From: CBDEGK01 sp965237855
GTDB lineage: Bacteria > Pseudomonadota > Gammaproteobacteria > Pseudomonadales > Halieaceae
Direction of reading: 5' to 3'
Assembly: GCA_965237855.1 (NCBI GenBank)
Contig: CBDEGK010000008.1
Location: 558,001 to 622,000 of the forward strand
Length of the DNA stretch: 64,000 nucleotides
This document shows positions 15,715 to 26,400 of this stretch, piece by piece. The notes beneath the pieces were generated by a model. The model ran no database searches and was not told where the DNA came from. It saw nothing but the letters and a program-made list of their open reading frames with translations. The first letter of the stretch is position 1. Every line of letters starts with the position of its first letter. Made by a program: the position numbers and the translations under genes.

Positions 15715-18056
15715 CGAATTACCCCGTTGGGCACTGGCACAAGTTCACCACTGCTTTCCAGCTCCAACATGCGCCGGTGCTGCATTGCAGCGTCGGCGCC
15801 CGCAGCCTGGAGAATGTCGCTGAATTCTGGTTGTTTTCGTATCGACTCCAGTACGGGACTTTGTTCCAGCGTCCACCGGTTAAGCAACCATCCCGAATCG
15901 AAAGCACTTCGCAAGGCGGCGATGGCCTCATCCCCACGACCTGCCAACACCAGTAGTTCTACCTCATTCCCGCGCCAGCGGAACAGGTCTGGAAAAAGTG
16001 CGGCAGTTTCCCACGCAGCATCGAGAAGCGCCTCGGCACGGGTCTCCTCACCTTGAACCCGCAACAGGTGCACCAGGGCTATAGCGATATTGATGTTGCC
16101 CGGCCTGACCACAGGAGTGTCTGGTGCAAGCAGGCCCGGGTGTTGGCGTGCCAGCATTTCGACGGCCTCGATTGTTGCTCCTCGGTGTACCTGTGCTGCG
16201 TGCAGCCCCCGTACCAGGCTGTAGGTGGTGGTCTCGAGGCGTGCCATAGGTTCAATCAGTTGCACAAGGAGGTCGGGATTGGTTTGCTTTACCGCGAGTG
16301 AAATAAATCGCCGCCAGAAGAGGGAGGAGGAGCTGTCGCCCAGCAGTGAGGAGGAGTATTCGAACCATTGCTGGGCGCGGTCGAAGTCCTGCAGCTCCAG
16401 GTACAAAAAGGCGAGGTAAATGGCATTGCTCTCGGAAGCCGGGTCAATGCTCACACAGTGGTGCATGGCTCGAATAGCCTGCGCCAGGTTACCACGCGTT
16501 TGTTCAATCCGTGCCTGCCAGACGTAAGCCCAGGTATATTCCGGGTCGAGCTCCAGGGCACGTTTCGCCGCCGCCATCGCTTCTTCGCTCTGGCCCAGAT
16601 GAAATTGTACGATCGCCATGTTGACGTTTACCCAGGGGGACAGCGGGTCCAGATCCAGCGCCCTGGTCGCGGCTGCCAGGGCCAACTGAGGTCGATTAGT
16701 GGCGAGCCAGTGTTCCGAGTAGAGAAAATGCGCAGTGGAGCTGTTGGGGTTGATCTGCAGAGCCCGATCGAGATCCTGCCTGGCCGCCGTGTAATCAGCC
16801 CGGGTACCCTTGAGAATGGCGCGTGCGAAATAGGCGTCCAGGGTCGTAGTGTCGAGCTCCAGGGCGGTTTTTAGCGCGCGCTCGGCTCGAGGCCTGGCCT
16901 CCGCTGCCGGCATGTATTCATCATGGAAATTGTACCGGGCGTAGATGTAGGCGAGACCGGCATGGGCATGGGCGAAGCCGGGATCAAGTTTGATGGAATG
17001 TTCAAAGGCGTCCCGGGCCTGGTAAAACCAGTTGCTGGTTGTTCCGTTCATCCACCAGTACCGACCCTGCAGGTACAAGCTGTAGGCGTCCATGTTTGAC
17101 GAGTGTGCCATTGGAGTTGGCGCAACACTCACATCCAGCAACGTGCCCTGCAGCGCCGAGATTACCTGTCGAGATATCTCTTCCTGGACAGTAAAGATGT
17201 CTGCGAGCTGGCGGTCGTATTGGTGCGACCAGACGGTGGTGTCGGTTGCCACGTCTATCAGCTGGGCCGAGATGCGCACAATATCAGCCGATCTTCGAAC
17301 ACTGCCCTCCAGCACGTGTCGCACATTGAGCTGTTTTGCTATGGAGCTCAATTCGGCATCGGTGCCCCTGAAGGCGAAGGATGACCGGTGTGACGGCACT
17401 CTCAGACCTGGCACGCCGGCAAGAGCATTCAGCAATTCTTCGGCAATACCCTCAGCAAAGTACTCACTCTCTGCATCGGCGCTGAGGTTGCGGAAGGGCA
17501 TGACCGCCACTGACGGTCGCGCCGGCGTAGCGGTAACCGACTCCACCGGAACCTTGGTTGCAGGGAGTGGTTGCTGGCTGAATTGGTAATACAGGAGCGA
17601 CCCGGCCAGGGCAAGCGCCAACACTCCCGCGGTTCGCCTCAACGATGATCGTGGGGGTTGAATCGAATTGGGAGGTGGTTTCTCGACCGGCTGGATCGCA
17701 GTGTCCCCCACCGCCGCGATCAGACGATAGCCCTGCTTGGGTACGGTCTGAATGTAGCGTGGCTCGCTGGTGCTGTCCGACAGTGCTGTGCGCAGTTGTG
17801 AGATGGCGCGGGTCAAAGTCTCCTCGACGACCACGCGTCGGGCCCATACCGCGGCCATGATTTCTTCCCTGCTAATGGTTTCACCCGCTCGGCTGGCAAG
17901 AAAACACAGCACTGCCATGGCCTTGGGTTCTACCTGGATGGGTTTGGCAGAACCCTCCACATCCGGACCCTGGATCTGGTTCGCGCCTGGGTCTATGCGG
18001 TGTTCGGCCAGAATAAAGGGCGCGACGGGCGGCTTGGTATGGTTAGAATTATTCAT
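15711..18056 (-). CDS. CadC/ToxR-like membrane transcriptional regulator with TolB-N-like and TPR domains
   Basis: This is a 781-residue one-component regulator. Residues ~10-115 form an OmpR-type winged helix (LSRAGET-type recognition region, VPKQGYRLIAAV). A single transmembrane helix lies near residue 145 (VLALALAGSLLYYQF). A periplasmic region follows, with the segment SVAVMPFRNLSADAESEYFA that is typical of CadC-like/TolB-N modules. At least six TPR units run from ~330 to 740. I prefer the ATG at 18056 over an upstream TTG. It faces a small exported TPR protein across a divergent promoter and is co-transcribed with the MDR gene, both likely targets. The signal is unknown. Confidence 0.85.
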   Translation of the reverse strand: MNNSNHTKPPVAPFILAEHRIDPGANQIQGPDVEGSAKPIQVEPKAMAVLCFLASRAGETISREEIMAAVWARRVVVEETLTRAISQLRTALSDSTSEPRYIQTVPKQGYRLIAAVGDTAIQPVEKPPPNSIQPPRSSLRRTAGVLALALAGSLLYYQFSQQPLPATKVPVESVTATPARPSVAVMPFRNLSADAESEYFAEGIAEELLNALAGVPGLRVPSHRSSFAFRGTDAELSSIAKQLNVRHVLEGSVRRSADIVRISAQLIDVATDTTVWSHQYDRQLADIFTVQEEISRQVISALQGTLLDVSVAPTPMAHSSNMDAYSLYLQGRYWWMNGTTSNWFYQARDAFEHSIKLDPGFAHAHAGLAYIYARYNFHDEYMPAAEARPRAERALKTALELDTTTLDAYFARAILKGTRADYTAARQDLDRALQINPNSSTAHFLYSEHWLATNRPQLALAAATRALDLDPLSPWVNVNMAIVQFHLGQSEEAMAAAKRALELDPEYTWAYVWQARIEQTRGNLAQAIRAMHHCVSIDPASESNAIYLAFLYLELQDFDRAQQWFEYSSSLLGDSSSSLFWRRFISLAVKQTNPDLLVQLIEPMARLETTTYSLVRGLHAAQVHRGATIEAVEMLARQHPGLLAPDTPVVRPGNINIAIALVHLLRVQGEETRAEALLDAAWETAALFPDLFRWRGNEVELLVLAGRGDEAIAALRSAFDSGWLLNRWTLEQSPVLESIRKQPEFSDILQAAGADAAMQHRRMLELESSGELVPVPNGVIR

Positions 18057-18224
18057 AAAAAACAATGACTTAGATAAACTATTAACACCAACCAGGGCGG
18101 CCTTGGAAAAACCTTAGCAATTCCTTTGCCAAACATCAGGTCATCGAGACAGGATGTGGGCAGCATGGGTTGGTACAGACATCTGTGTCTGAGTAAGTAA
18201 CCTGAAAAATCGGAGAATAAACCC

Positions 18225-18710
18225 ATGTCCCTATTTCGTCTACGTTCAAATAAAGTTCTTTCCTCCACTAATATATCGTTGCTAGCCAGCGGCATGCTGT
18301 TTGTGCTGAGCACTGGCCTGACCCAGGCGATTGCAGCGGAGCGCTTGCAACTCAAGACCGCCGACCGTGAAGTGCGCGGTACCCGTGAAATTGAATCCGG
18401 TAATTACGCTGTCGGTATAGAGAAGCTGGAAACAGCGTTATCTCAAACGGCAACGCGTCAGGATAGGGCACCGATACTGATTAACCTGTGTGTAGCCTAC
18501 GTGGCGACCCGCGATCTGGACCGTGCGGATAGCTACTGCCAGATGGCGGTCGACAATGGCTATAACCTGGACCTCGCCTACAACAACCGCGGAGTGATGA
18601 ACTACACCGCAGGCAATATTGAGGCCGGTATTCTCGATTTCGACTTGGCATCAAAATTGGCTCATGGCTACGGGGTCGCCCCGAAGAACCTTGCCCTGGT
18701 CACTGACTGA
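18225..18710 (+). CDS. Exported small TPR protein
   Basis: This 161-residue protein has an N-terminal signal peptide (hydrophobic core SLLASGMLFVLSTGL, likely cleavage after AIAA near residue 38) and about three TPR-like helical pairs. One of them is AYNNRGVMNYTAGNIEAGILDFDLA. It is probably periplasmic. A ribosome site (GGAGA) lies 7 bp before the ATG. It diverges from the CadC-like regulator, whose periplasmic TPR domain could contact it, and it is the obvious candidate target gene. No enzymatic domain is seen. Confidence 0.75.
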   Translation: MSLFRLRSNKVLSSTNISLLASGMLFVLSTGLTQAIAAERLQLKTADREVRGTREIESGNYAVGIEKLETALSQTATRQDRAPILINLCVAYVATRDLDRADSYCQMAVDNGYNLDLAYNNRGVMNYTAGNIEAGILDFDLASKLAHGYGVAPKNLALVTD

Positions 18711-18746
18711 TTAAAGGATTTACCCCGCCACGAAGAGGCGGGATAG

Positions 18747-18769
18747 AAAAAGGGAGCAGGGAGGCTCCC
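18747..18769 (-). terminator. Rho-independent terminator of the second MttB gene
   Basis: Read on the minus strand, a GGGAGC / GCTCCC stem with a 6-nt loop is followed by five T residues. It lies ~90 bp downstream of the methyltransferase stop. A second GC-rich hairpin (18724-18742) adjoins it and may serve the converging TPR gene, but it lacks a T-tract. Confidence 0.7.
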
Positions 18770-18855
18770 GACTATGTCAGGTGATGCAGGAGACTGATCC
18801 CAGGGGAGCCTCCGCCTATGATGACCACCCGAGCCTGAGATTTTCATGCTGTGCT

Positions 18856-20406
18856 TTATATCCCGATTCGGCCCATGGCCTCTTTGCTGAGGAAGATCGG
18901 AAATTCAGCGCGTATCTTGTCATCCAGTTCATCGCTAATGTGTTTGGGGAAATGTGTTTGCAGTATCTGCTGTTTTCGCTGAATGGCCAGTTCCAGCGGG
19001 TCCGGTTTACCCGCATCATTCCAGTCATTGGGGCTGAGGCGGTTGTAAAATTCCGGGTAGATAAATTCAGTTTGCATCACGCTCAGGGTCTGGTCTGACC
19101 CCAGGTAGTGGCCTTTGTCGTTCAGGCAGACATCCTTGAGGCCGTCGAAGGCGAGTGTCTCCTCGTTTACCGTAACCCCTTTGGCCATGCGCATGCAGGC
19201 GCCGAGAATGTCGTTGTCCAGCAACAAACTCTCCGGACAAGTTCCCAGCAAGCTGGCGTACATACCGGCGGATTCATAAATAATATTAGCGCCCGAAAGG
19301 GCAGCTGCCGCAGCGTTGTAGCCGTGCTCCGAGCCTGCCTGGAAGTCGGGCAGTTTCGAGTCCGACATGCCGCAGCCGGTACCCGTGGGCAGGCCAAGTT
19401 GATGGCCCACCTGGGCGCAGGCAGCAGACAGGATGCCCTGCTCGGGTGAGCCTCCACTCATGGCGCCAGTGCGCAGATCGGAAACGAAAGGCCAGGTGCC
19501 GAGTATGGCAGGTGCGCCTGGTTTTATGGCGTTGACATAAAGCAGGCCGCCCAGACATTCGGCCCAGGCCTGAGATACAGTGCCGGCGAGGCAGGAGGGT
19601 GCGGTGGCGCCGGCCTGTCCTGCCGACAACAGTAACACCGGCATGCCGCCCTCGACCGCAATGCGTAGGCATTCCAGAGCTTCTTCTGCAAATTTCATGG
19701 GCGGCACGACGAAACAATTGGATTGGCTGACGAAAGGTCGGGCGCGCCAGGCCTCTTCGCTGCCGGCCACCATGTGCAACAGTTTGAGCGTTTTCTCCAG
19801 ATGGTGTGCTTCAGTCCAGGAGGCGCCGACGTGTTTGGTGGTTCCCATAATGGCGTTGAAGGTGGTGTTGATGTCCATCGCGCAGTTGTCTTCTATGTCT
19901 CGCAAGACGCAGGTGCGCTGGAACATGTGTATGTGCTCGCAGGTGTCAACGATTCGCGCCATGTCGTACAAGTCCTGCGCGGTTGATTCGCGATAGCTGC
20001 GAGTGACCGGGTCCACCACCATTACTGCCGCACCGGCAGTTGAAAAATGCACCCGCTTGCCGCCGATATGCAGATCATAGGCGGGGTCCTGTCCGCACAG
20101 TACTAACTCACGCGCACTGGAGTCGATTGCCTTCTCTACCACCTCGCGGGACATGCGAAGTCTGCCGTCGTCGCCGAGTTCAGCACCGTAGGCTGTGCAG
20201 GTCTCAATGCAGTGCGGGGTGGCCTGGTTGAAGCCGATTTCTTCCAGGATTCGGAAACTGTTTTCGACAACGGCGGCAACATCTGTGTCGCTCAATGGCG
20301 TGTAGTGGCCCGCGGACTCCCCGGGATGAACGGGTTTCATTTCCTCCGTCAGCGGTGCAGAACGTAGTGCAACTCGGGATTTTCTACCGCCAGCTCGTCG
20401 AGACAT
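18856..20406 (-). CDS. Second MttB-family methyltransferase (non-pyrrolysine)
   Basis: This 516-residue MttB-superfamily protein is clearly diverged from the copy at 1513. Recognisable segments include FRILEEIGFNQATPHCIE near residue 50, TKHVGASWTEAHHLEK and LSAGQAGATAPSCLAGT. No TAG lies in the frame, so there is no pyrrolysine. The N-terminus is basic (MSRRAGGRKSRVALR). No corrinoid protein lies next to it, so it either borrows the carrier of the first operon or has another partner. It is transcribed away from a GbdR-like regulator and lies near soxBDAG, which points to methylated glycine derivatives or related amines. The substrate is not known. Confidence 0.85.
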   Translation of the reverse strand: MSRRAGGRKSRVALRSAPLTEEMKPVHPGESAGHYTPLSDTDVAAVVENSFRILEEIGFNQATPHCIETCTAYGAELGDDGRLRMSREVVEKAIDSSARELVLCGQDPAYDLHIGGKRVHFSTAGAAVMVVDPVTRSYRESTAQDLYDMARIVDTCEHIHMFQRTCVLRDIEDNCAMDINTTFNAIMGTTKHVGASWTEAHHLEKTLKLLHMVAGSEEAWRARPFVSQSNCFVVPPMKFAEEALECLRIAVEGGMPVLLLSAGQAGATAPSCLAGTVSQAWAECLGGLLYVNAIKPGAPAILGTWPFVSDLRTGAMSGGSPEQGILSAACAQVGHQLGLPTGTGCGMSDSKLPDFQAGSEHGYNAAAAALSGANIIYESAGMYASLLGTCPESLLLDNDILGACMRMAKGVTVNEETLAFDGLKDVCLNDKGHYLGSDQTLSVMQTEFIYPEFYNRLSPNDWNDAGKPDPLELAIQRKQQILQTHFPKHISDELDDKIRAEFPIFLSKEAMGRIGI

Positions 20407-20593
20407 AGGGGGCCCCTCGCATCAAGGTTGAGGACGAAACTGAGTGAATTTTGCCTACATCTGGACTGAAATACAATATGGCAGGTGCACACGGACCTTG
20501 CGCCCCTCCAGCATCGCCCATATAGTAAAATCGTCGGAATGCTGATGGACTCACCTGCTGTCACGGACAGGCCCGTTACGGGTGCGGAGGGGA

Positions 20594-21712
20594 ATGAACA
20601 ACACTCGACACAACGGTAGTGAGAATGGCGAAGCACCGGTGGGGTCTACCACCATTGGCTTTCTATTGCTGCGAGATTACACGATGATTTCTCTGGCCTC
20701 GGCAGTGGAGCCACTGCGGATGGCCAACCAACTGTCTGGCGAAACCCTCTACGACTGGTCACTGATTACTGAAGATGGCAGGCCAGTCTGCGCCAGTGAC
20801 GGCATTCTCGTCCTTCCTGACGCCGCAATGGAAGATGCACCAACGCTCAATGCGCTGATGGTTGTTGGCGGAGTGGATGTTGGCCATAGTTACAACGCGG
20901 CACATCTGGACTGGCTGCGCAAACTGGATGGGCAAGGTGTTCAGCTGGGGGGTATTTGTACAGGGGCCTACCTGCTGGCGGAAGCAAACCTGATGGATGG
21001 TCACGAGTGCAGCGTGCATTGGGAATGCATGGCGACAATACAGGAGCTGCACCCGGAAGTGGTCTGTAACCACCACTTGTTTACGGTGGACAGAGAGCGT
21101 TTGACCTGTTCCGGTGGTACCACGCCGCTGGATATGATGCTTAACATCATTTGCAGTACGCATGGCCTGACACTGGCAAATGCGATTTCTGAAATGTTCA
21201 TCATGGATCGCATACGCGATCAAAGCGATCACCAGAAAGTGCCGCTTAAGTACACTATGGGCGTGGCGCCGCCAAAGCTGATTGAGGCCACCACGCTCAT
21301 GGAGTCAAATATAGAGGAACCCATTGCACTGGAGGAGTTGGCTGGGTTGCTGAGCATATCGCGGCGCCAGCTGGAGCGGCTATTCAAGGGCAATCTGGAT
21401 TGTTCACCGTCGCGCTATTACCTGCGTTTGCGACTATATAGGGCGCGCCAACTCCTGAAACAGACATCGCTATCCATTATCGAGGTAGCGTCACTATGCG
21501 GATTTGTTTCCACCCCCCACTTCAGTAAATGCTATCGCACCTACCTGGGTCTTACACCCCGCGAAGAGCGTACTGGTTCTACTGAGGCCAGCCAGCCAGT
21601 GACGAAGGCTGAGGAACAAGAGAACGGTGCCAATACCTGCGTTGACTCCGAAGCTGCTCGTGCCGAACCTCACTATGGCAGTGTGCGACTTCTCTCGGAA
21701 AGCCAGAAATAA
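20594..21712 (+). CDS. GlxA/GbdR-like AraC-family regulator
   Basis: This 372-residue regulator has an N-terminal DJ-1/PfpI-like amidotransferase-fold domain (TTIGFLLLRDYTMISLASAV, then GGICTGAYLLAEANL with the nucleophile-elbow Cys). Its C-terminal AraC double helix-turn-helix includes SISRRQLERLFKGN and VASLCGFVSTPHFSKCYR. This architecture is that of GbdR, which senses glycine betaine and dimethylglycine and activates their catabolic genes. A GGAGG sequence just upstream favours the ATG at 20594; a GTG 12 bp earlier is possible. It stands between the divergent second MttB gene and soxBDAG, and both are likely regulon members. The ligand is inferred. Confidence 0.82.
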   Translation: MNNTRHNGSENGEAPVGSTTIGFLLLRDYTMISLASAVEPLRMANQLSGETLYDWSLITEDGRPVCASDGILVLPDAAMEDAPTLNALMVVGGVDVGHSYNAAHLDWLRKLDGQGVQLGGICTGAYLLAEANLMDGHECSVHWECMATIQELHPEVVCNHHLFTVDRERLTCSGGTTPLDMMLNIICSTHGLTLANAISEMFIMDRIRDQSDHQKVPLKYTMGVAPPKLIEATTLMESNIEEPIALEELAGLLSISRRQLERLFKGNLDCSPSRYYLRLRLYRARQLLKQTSLSIIEVASLCGFVSTPHFSKCYRTYLGLTPREERTGSTEASQPVTKAEEQENGANTCVDSEAARAEPHYGSVRLLSESQK

Positions 21713-21733
21713 GACATCTCATGCTGTCTCCAC

Positions 21734-21765
21734 GCCAGGAGCCACTTGCCTGGCATGTCGTTTTT
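21734..21765 (+). terminator. Possible weak terminator after the GbdR-like gene
   Basis: A GCCAGG / CCTGGC stem with a 9-nt loop is followed, after six bases, by a run of five T residues. The spacing to the T-run is longer than ideal, so efficiency is doubtful. Confidence 0.3.
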
Positions 21766-21857
21766 ATCCATCCAGGTGGTCGGCTTTCTTCTAGCCAGGG
21801 CCTGTAAGGTGCTGCTTCAATAGACAGCTGGCAATTGGTTTGTTCCAGGAGAATGGA

Positions 21858-23126
21858 ATGCAGCGTTCATCAACCAAGCAGCGCTATTCTGGCTTCAGCC
21901 TGTTCCGGAATGCTCTGAGTTACCACGAGAATTGGCAGCGCGCCTGGCGCAGCCCCACTCCCAGGGCGGAGTACGATGTCATTGTAGTGGGTGGTGGCGG
22001 ACACGGCCTGGCCACAGCTTACTACCTTGCTAAAGTGCACGGCATCACCAATGTGGCAGTTCTTGAAAAGGGCTACCTCGGCGGTGGCAATACCGGTCGC
22101 AACACCACTATTATTCGATCCAATTACCTTTGGGACGAGGCCGCTCAATTATATGAACTGGCGCTGAAGTTGTGGGAAGGCCTCAGTGAAGAATTGAACT
22201 TCAATGTTATGTTCAGCCAGCGCGGAGTGCTGAACCTCGGTCACAGCTTGCAGGATATGCGCGATATTGAGCGGCGCGTAAATGCCAATCGTCTTAACGG
22301 CATCGATGGAGAGGTACTTGCGCCGCAACAGGTGCAGAGTATTGTGCCGCTGTTGAACTGTAGCCCCCGTGCACGTTACCCGGTCATGGGCGCCTCCTGG
22401 CAACCCCGTGGGGGTACCGCCCGTCACGACGCGGTCGCCTGGGGATATGCTCGCGGTGCCGATGCACTGGGGGTGGATTTGATTCAGCAGACAGAGGTGA
22501 CGGGCATTCGCCGTCACAATGGCAGCGTGGTGGGAGTGGAGACCAGGCGCGGCTTCATCGGCGGCCGCAAGATCGCCTGTGTCACAGCCGGAAACTCCGG
22601 CGTGGTAGCGGCCATGGCGGGATTGCGACTACCCATCGAATCGCGGCCGCTACAGGCGCTGGTGTCAGAGCCTTTGCGCCCATGCCTGGACACCGTGGTC
22701 ATGTCCAATGCGGTGCACGGCTATATCAGCCAGTCGGATAAGGGCGATCTGGTGATCGGAGCCGGTGTTGACAGTTACAACGGCTATGGCCAGCGCGGTT
22801 CCTTTCATGTGGTGGAACATACCCTGCAAGCGATTTGTGAGATGTTCCCCTCATTTCGACGGCTGCGCATGAATCGTCAGTGGGGCGGTATCGTCGACAC
22901 TTGCCCGGACGCCTGCCCGATTATAGGCAAGACCCCGATTAACGGCCTGTATTTCAATTGTGGCTGGGGTACGGGCGGCTTCAAGGCAACACCCGGCTCT
23001 GGTTTTGTGTTTGCAGATACCGTGGCCAACGAGCGACCTCACCCGTTGGCCGCAGCGTTCTCTCTCGAGCGCTTTTACAGCGGCGCTCTGATTGACGAGC
23101 ACGGTGCCGCCGGCGTTGCCCACTAA
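21858..23126 (+). CDS. soxB: Sarcosine oxidase beta subunit
   Basis: This 422-residue flavoprotein subunit belongs to heterotetrameric sarcosine oxidase, which converts sarcosine to glycine and transfers the methyl group to THF. The FAD Rossmann motif is VIVVGGGGHGLATAYYLA near residue 40, followed by VLEKGYLGGGNTGRNTTIIR. The second conserved segment, GTGGFKATPGSG, lies near residue 375. The start at 21858 follows an AGGAGA ribosome site; a TTG further upstream is less likely. It begins a four-gene unit in the classical order B-D-A-G. Confidence 0.95.
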   Translation: MQRSSTKQRYSGFSLFRNALSYHENWQRAWRSPTPRAEYDVIVVGGGGHGLATAYYLAKVHGITNVAVLEKGYLGGGNTGRNTTIIRSNYLWDEAAQLYELALKLWEGLSEELNFNVMFSQRGVLNLGHSLQDMRDIERRVNANRLNGIDGEVLAPQQVQSIVPLLNCSPRARYPVMGASWQPRGGTARHDAVAWGYARGADALGVDLIQQTEVTGIRRHNGSVVGVETRRGFIGGRKIACVTAGNSGVVAAMAGLRLPIESRPLQALVSEPLRPCLDTVVMSNAVHGYISQSDKGDLVIGAGVDSYNGYGQRGSFHVVEHTLQAICEMFPSFRRLRMNRQWGGIVDTCPDACPIIGKTPINGLYFNCGWGTGGFKATPGSGFVFADTVANERPHPLAAAFSLERFYSGALIDEHGAAGVAH

Positions 23127-23144
23127 CGAGAAGGAGGAGTCTGA

Positions 23145-23447
23145 ATGCTGCACATTTTCTGCCCGCACTGTCAGGAAGTACGCTCAGAGGAAGAGTTTCA
23201 CTACGGTGGAGAAGCGCACATCGCGCGGCCACTTGATCCGGAATCCCTGTCTGACGAGGAGTGGGGGGACTACCTGTTTTTCCGCAAGAACCCCCGCGGC
23301 ATTCACCATGAAATGTGGAATCACGCCGCCGGTTGTCGCCGCTACTTCAATGTGACCCGCGATACGCTGAGCTACGAAATCCTGGAGACTTATCCGGTGG
23401 GAACTGCTCCATCGATCCGCGCGTCAGCCAATGGTGCAAGCGGTTGA
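23145..23447 (+). CDS. soxD: Sarcosine oxidase delta subunit
   Basis: This small zinc-binding subunit (100 residues) begins MLHIFCPHCQEVRSEEEF. Its ligands come from CPHC plus a later His/Cys (HAAGCRRYF), and WNHAAGCRRYFNVTRDT is the family signature. It bridges the alpha subunit in the heterotetramer. The stop overlaps the TTG start of soxA. Confidence 0.93.
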   Translation: MLHIFCPHCQEVRSEEEFHYGGEAHIARPLDPESLSDEEWGDYLFFRKNPRGIHHEMWNHAAGCRRYFNVTRDTLSYEILETYPVGTAPSIRASANGASG

Positions 23448-26400
23448 TACCTCTGCAAGCCTACCGTCTGCCCTCCGGTGGTCGCATCGAACGCGACCAT
23501 CCACTTAATTTCAGATTCAACGGCAAACTGCTGCAAGGCTTTGCTGGCGATACCCTTGCCTCGGCGCTGCTAGCCAACGGTGTTCACCTGGTTGGGCGCA
23601 GCTTCAAGTATGGCCGCCCACGTGGCATTGTTGGCCACGGCGCCGAAGAGCCAAATGCCATTGTGCAACTGGGTCGTGGCGCACAGACCGTTCCCAACCT
23701 GCGAGCCACCCAGGTGGAGTTGTATGAAGGTCTGGAGGCGTACAGTGTGAGTGGTTGGCCCAGTGTCGACTTTAACCTGACCAGTCTTTTCGCTGTGTTT
23801 GGCGGTTTGATGCCGCCGGGTTTTTACTACAAGACCTTCATGCGGCCCAGGAAGCTGTGGATGTTCTATGAGCATTTCATCCGTAAGTTAGCAGGCCTTG
23901 GAAAAGTGCCGACAGAAGCTGACCCTGACAGTTACGACAAACTTAACCAGCATTGTGATGTGCTGGTGGTCGGCGCTGGTCCCGCTGGCCTGGCAGCCGC
24001 GTGCAGCTCAGCGCGCAGTGGTGCCAGGGTAATACTCGTCGATGAGCAACAAGAATTTGGCGGTATGTTGTTGTCTTCACGCCAGGGCATAGGCGGACAA
24101 TCCACCAGCGAGTGGATCAGTGAATGTGTGACAGACTTGAGCGGCCGTGAGAATGTTGAATTGTTACCTCGCAGTACGGTGTTTGGTTACTACGACCACA
24201 ATTTCCTTGCCGTACTGGAGCGTCGCAGTGACCATCTCGGGCTTGTTGCAAAAGGCGGTGTCAGGCAGCGTTTGCACCGAGTGCGAGCGAAGCAGGTTGT
24301 ACTGGCGACCGGTGCCATAGAGCGGCCGCTGGTATTCGCTAACAACGACATCCCCGGCGTAATGTTGGCGGGGTCCGTAGCAACCTATATTCAGCGCTAT
24401 GCCGTTGTACCCGGCAGCCGCATGGTGTTGTTCACCAGCAACGACAATGCCTATCACACAGCTATCGATTGGCAGCAGGCTGGCCGTGAGGTGGTTGCCA
24501 TTGTGGATTCCCGAGCCGAACCCGCGGGCGCGTTGCCGGAGGAAGCCCGGCGCCTGGGAATAGTGGTGATTGGAGGGCATGGCGTCATTGAAGCAGTGGG
24601 GAAAAAGCGAGTGAAGGCTGCCCTAATCGCACCACTGGACGCTACTGCAACCAAGGTTACGGGCCCCGTACAGCGCATGGACTGCGACCTGATTGCCTGC
24701 TCCGGGGGTTGGAGTCCGGCGATTCACCTCAGCTCTCACACCGGGGCCAAACCCCACTGGAGTGACAGTGTGGTGGGATTTCTGCCGGGTGAATCCCGAC
24801 AACAGGAGCGCTCTGTTGGTGCTGCCAACGGCAATTTCGGATTGTCAGATTGTTTGCAGGACGGAGCGAATGCGGGCGCAGAGGCGGCCGCTGCCGCAGG
24901 GTTCATACGGGATGAATGTAATTGGGATATCCCGTCTGCTCCGGAATCGGAACAACAGCCGCAGCAAGCACTGTTTCTGGTACCTCATACCAGGCCCACC
25001 AGTCGCGCACCAAGTCAGTTTGTCGATTTTCAACTGGATGTGACCGCTGCGGGTATCGAACTGGCGGCCCGAGAAGGTTACCAGTCTGTCGAACATCTGA
25101 AACGCTATACAGCGATGGGGTTCGGCACGGACCAGGGCAAATTGGGCAATATTAATGGTATGGCGATACTGGCCAGAACGCTGGGGCAGAGTATGGCCGA
25201 GACAGGGACGACGATCTTTCGACCCGCGTATACACCAACAACCTTTGGCGCCATTGCCGGCCGCAATGTGGATGAACTGTTTGACCCCGAGCGTTATACG
25301 GCATTGCATCGATGGCACGAGGAGCACCAGGCTGAGTGGGAAAATGTCGGCCAGTGGAAGCGGCCCTGGTACTTCCCGCGTGGCGGGGAGTCGATGCGAG
25401 ATGCTGTCAATCGTGAGTGCCTGGCGGTGCGCGACAGTGTTGGCATTCTTGATGCTTCAACCCTGGGAAAGATAGATATCCAGGGCCCTGACGCCGCGGA
25501 GTTTATCACCCGCATTTATACCAACTCCTACCTCAAGCTCGAGCCAGGTAAGTGTCGCTACGGGGTGATGTTGAAAGAAGATGGCATGATCTTTGACGAC
25601 GGCGTGACTGCCTGCCTGGGTGAACACCACTACCTGATGCACACCACCACGGGTGGTGCCGCTGCCGTGTTGGCCTGGCTGGAACTGTGGCAGCAAACCG
25701 AGTGGCCGGAACTGCAAGTGTACTTCACCTCCGTAACCGATCACTGGAGTACGGCAACTGTAACCGGCCCCAGTGCACGGCAGGTGATCGCCGCCGTATG
25801 CAATGATATTGATCTGTCCAACCATGCGTTCCCTTTCATGGACTGGCGCGAGGGTACAGTGGCGGGGGTTAAGGCGCGGATCTTCCGAATTAGTTTTACC
25901 GGCGAATTGTCCTACGAGGTGAACGTGCCAGCCCATTGCGGCCGGCATGTATGGGAGAAATTGATGCAGGCGGGGGAGGCGTTCGATATCACCCCCTATG
26001 GTACTGAGACCATACACCTGCTGCGCGCTGAGAAGGGCTTCATTATTGTTGGCCAGGACACCGACGGTTCCATGACACCCGAGGATATGAACATGGATTG
26101 GGTGGTGGGCAAGAACAAGGCCTTCAGCTTCATCGGCAAACGTTCGCTGGCGCGCAGCGACTGTATCCGCGCCAACCGCAAGCAACTTGTGGGGCTGAAA
26201 ACCCTGCAGCCACTGGCCGTATTGCCAGAAGGTGCGCAAATCGTGTTTGACCCCAACCAGCCATTGCCGATGGACATGCAGGGGCATGTCACGTCCAGTT
26301 ATTTCAGTGCCAGCCTTGGCCACGCCATTGCGCTGGCCGTGGTAAAGGGCGGCCGCGAACGGATGGGTGAAACCGTGTACTGTCCGCTTGCAGATGGAGA

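Noticed and set aside
23315..23443. Longer SoxA start inside soxD
   Set aside because: The extra residues do not resemble SoxA. The TTG at 23444, overlapping the soxD stop, gives the normal N-terminus.
25457..26323. Long antisense frame (288 codons) opposite soxA
   Set aside because: It is an antisense shadow with no recognisable domain; the + strand gene is certain.
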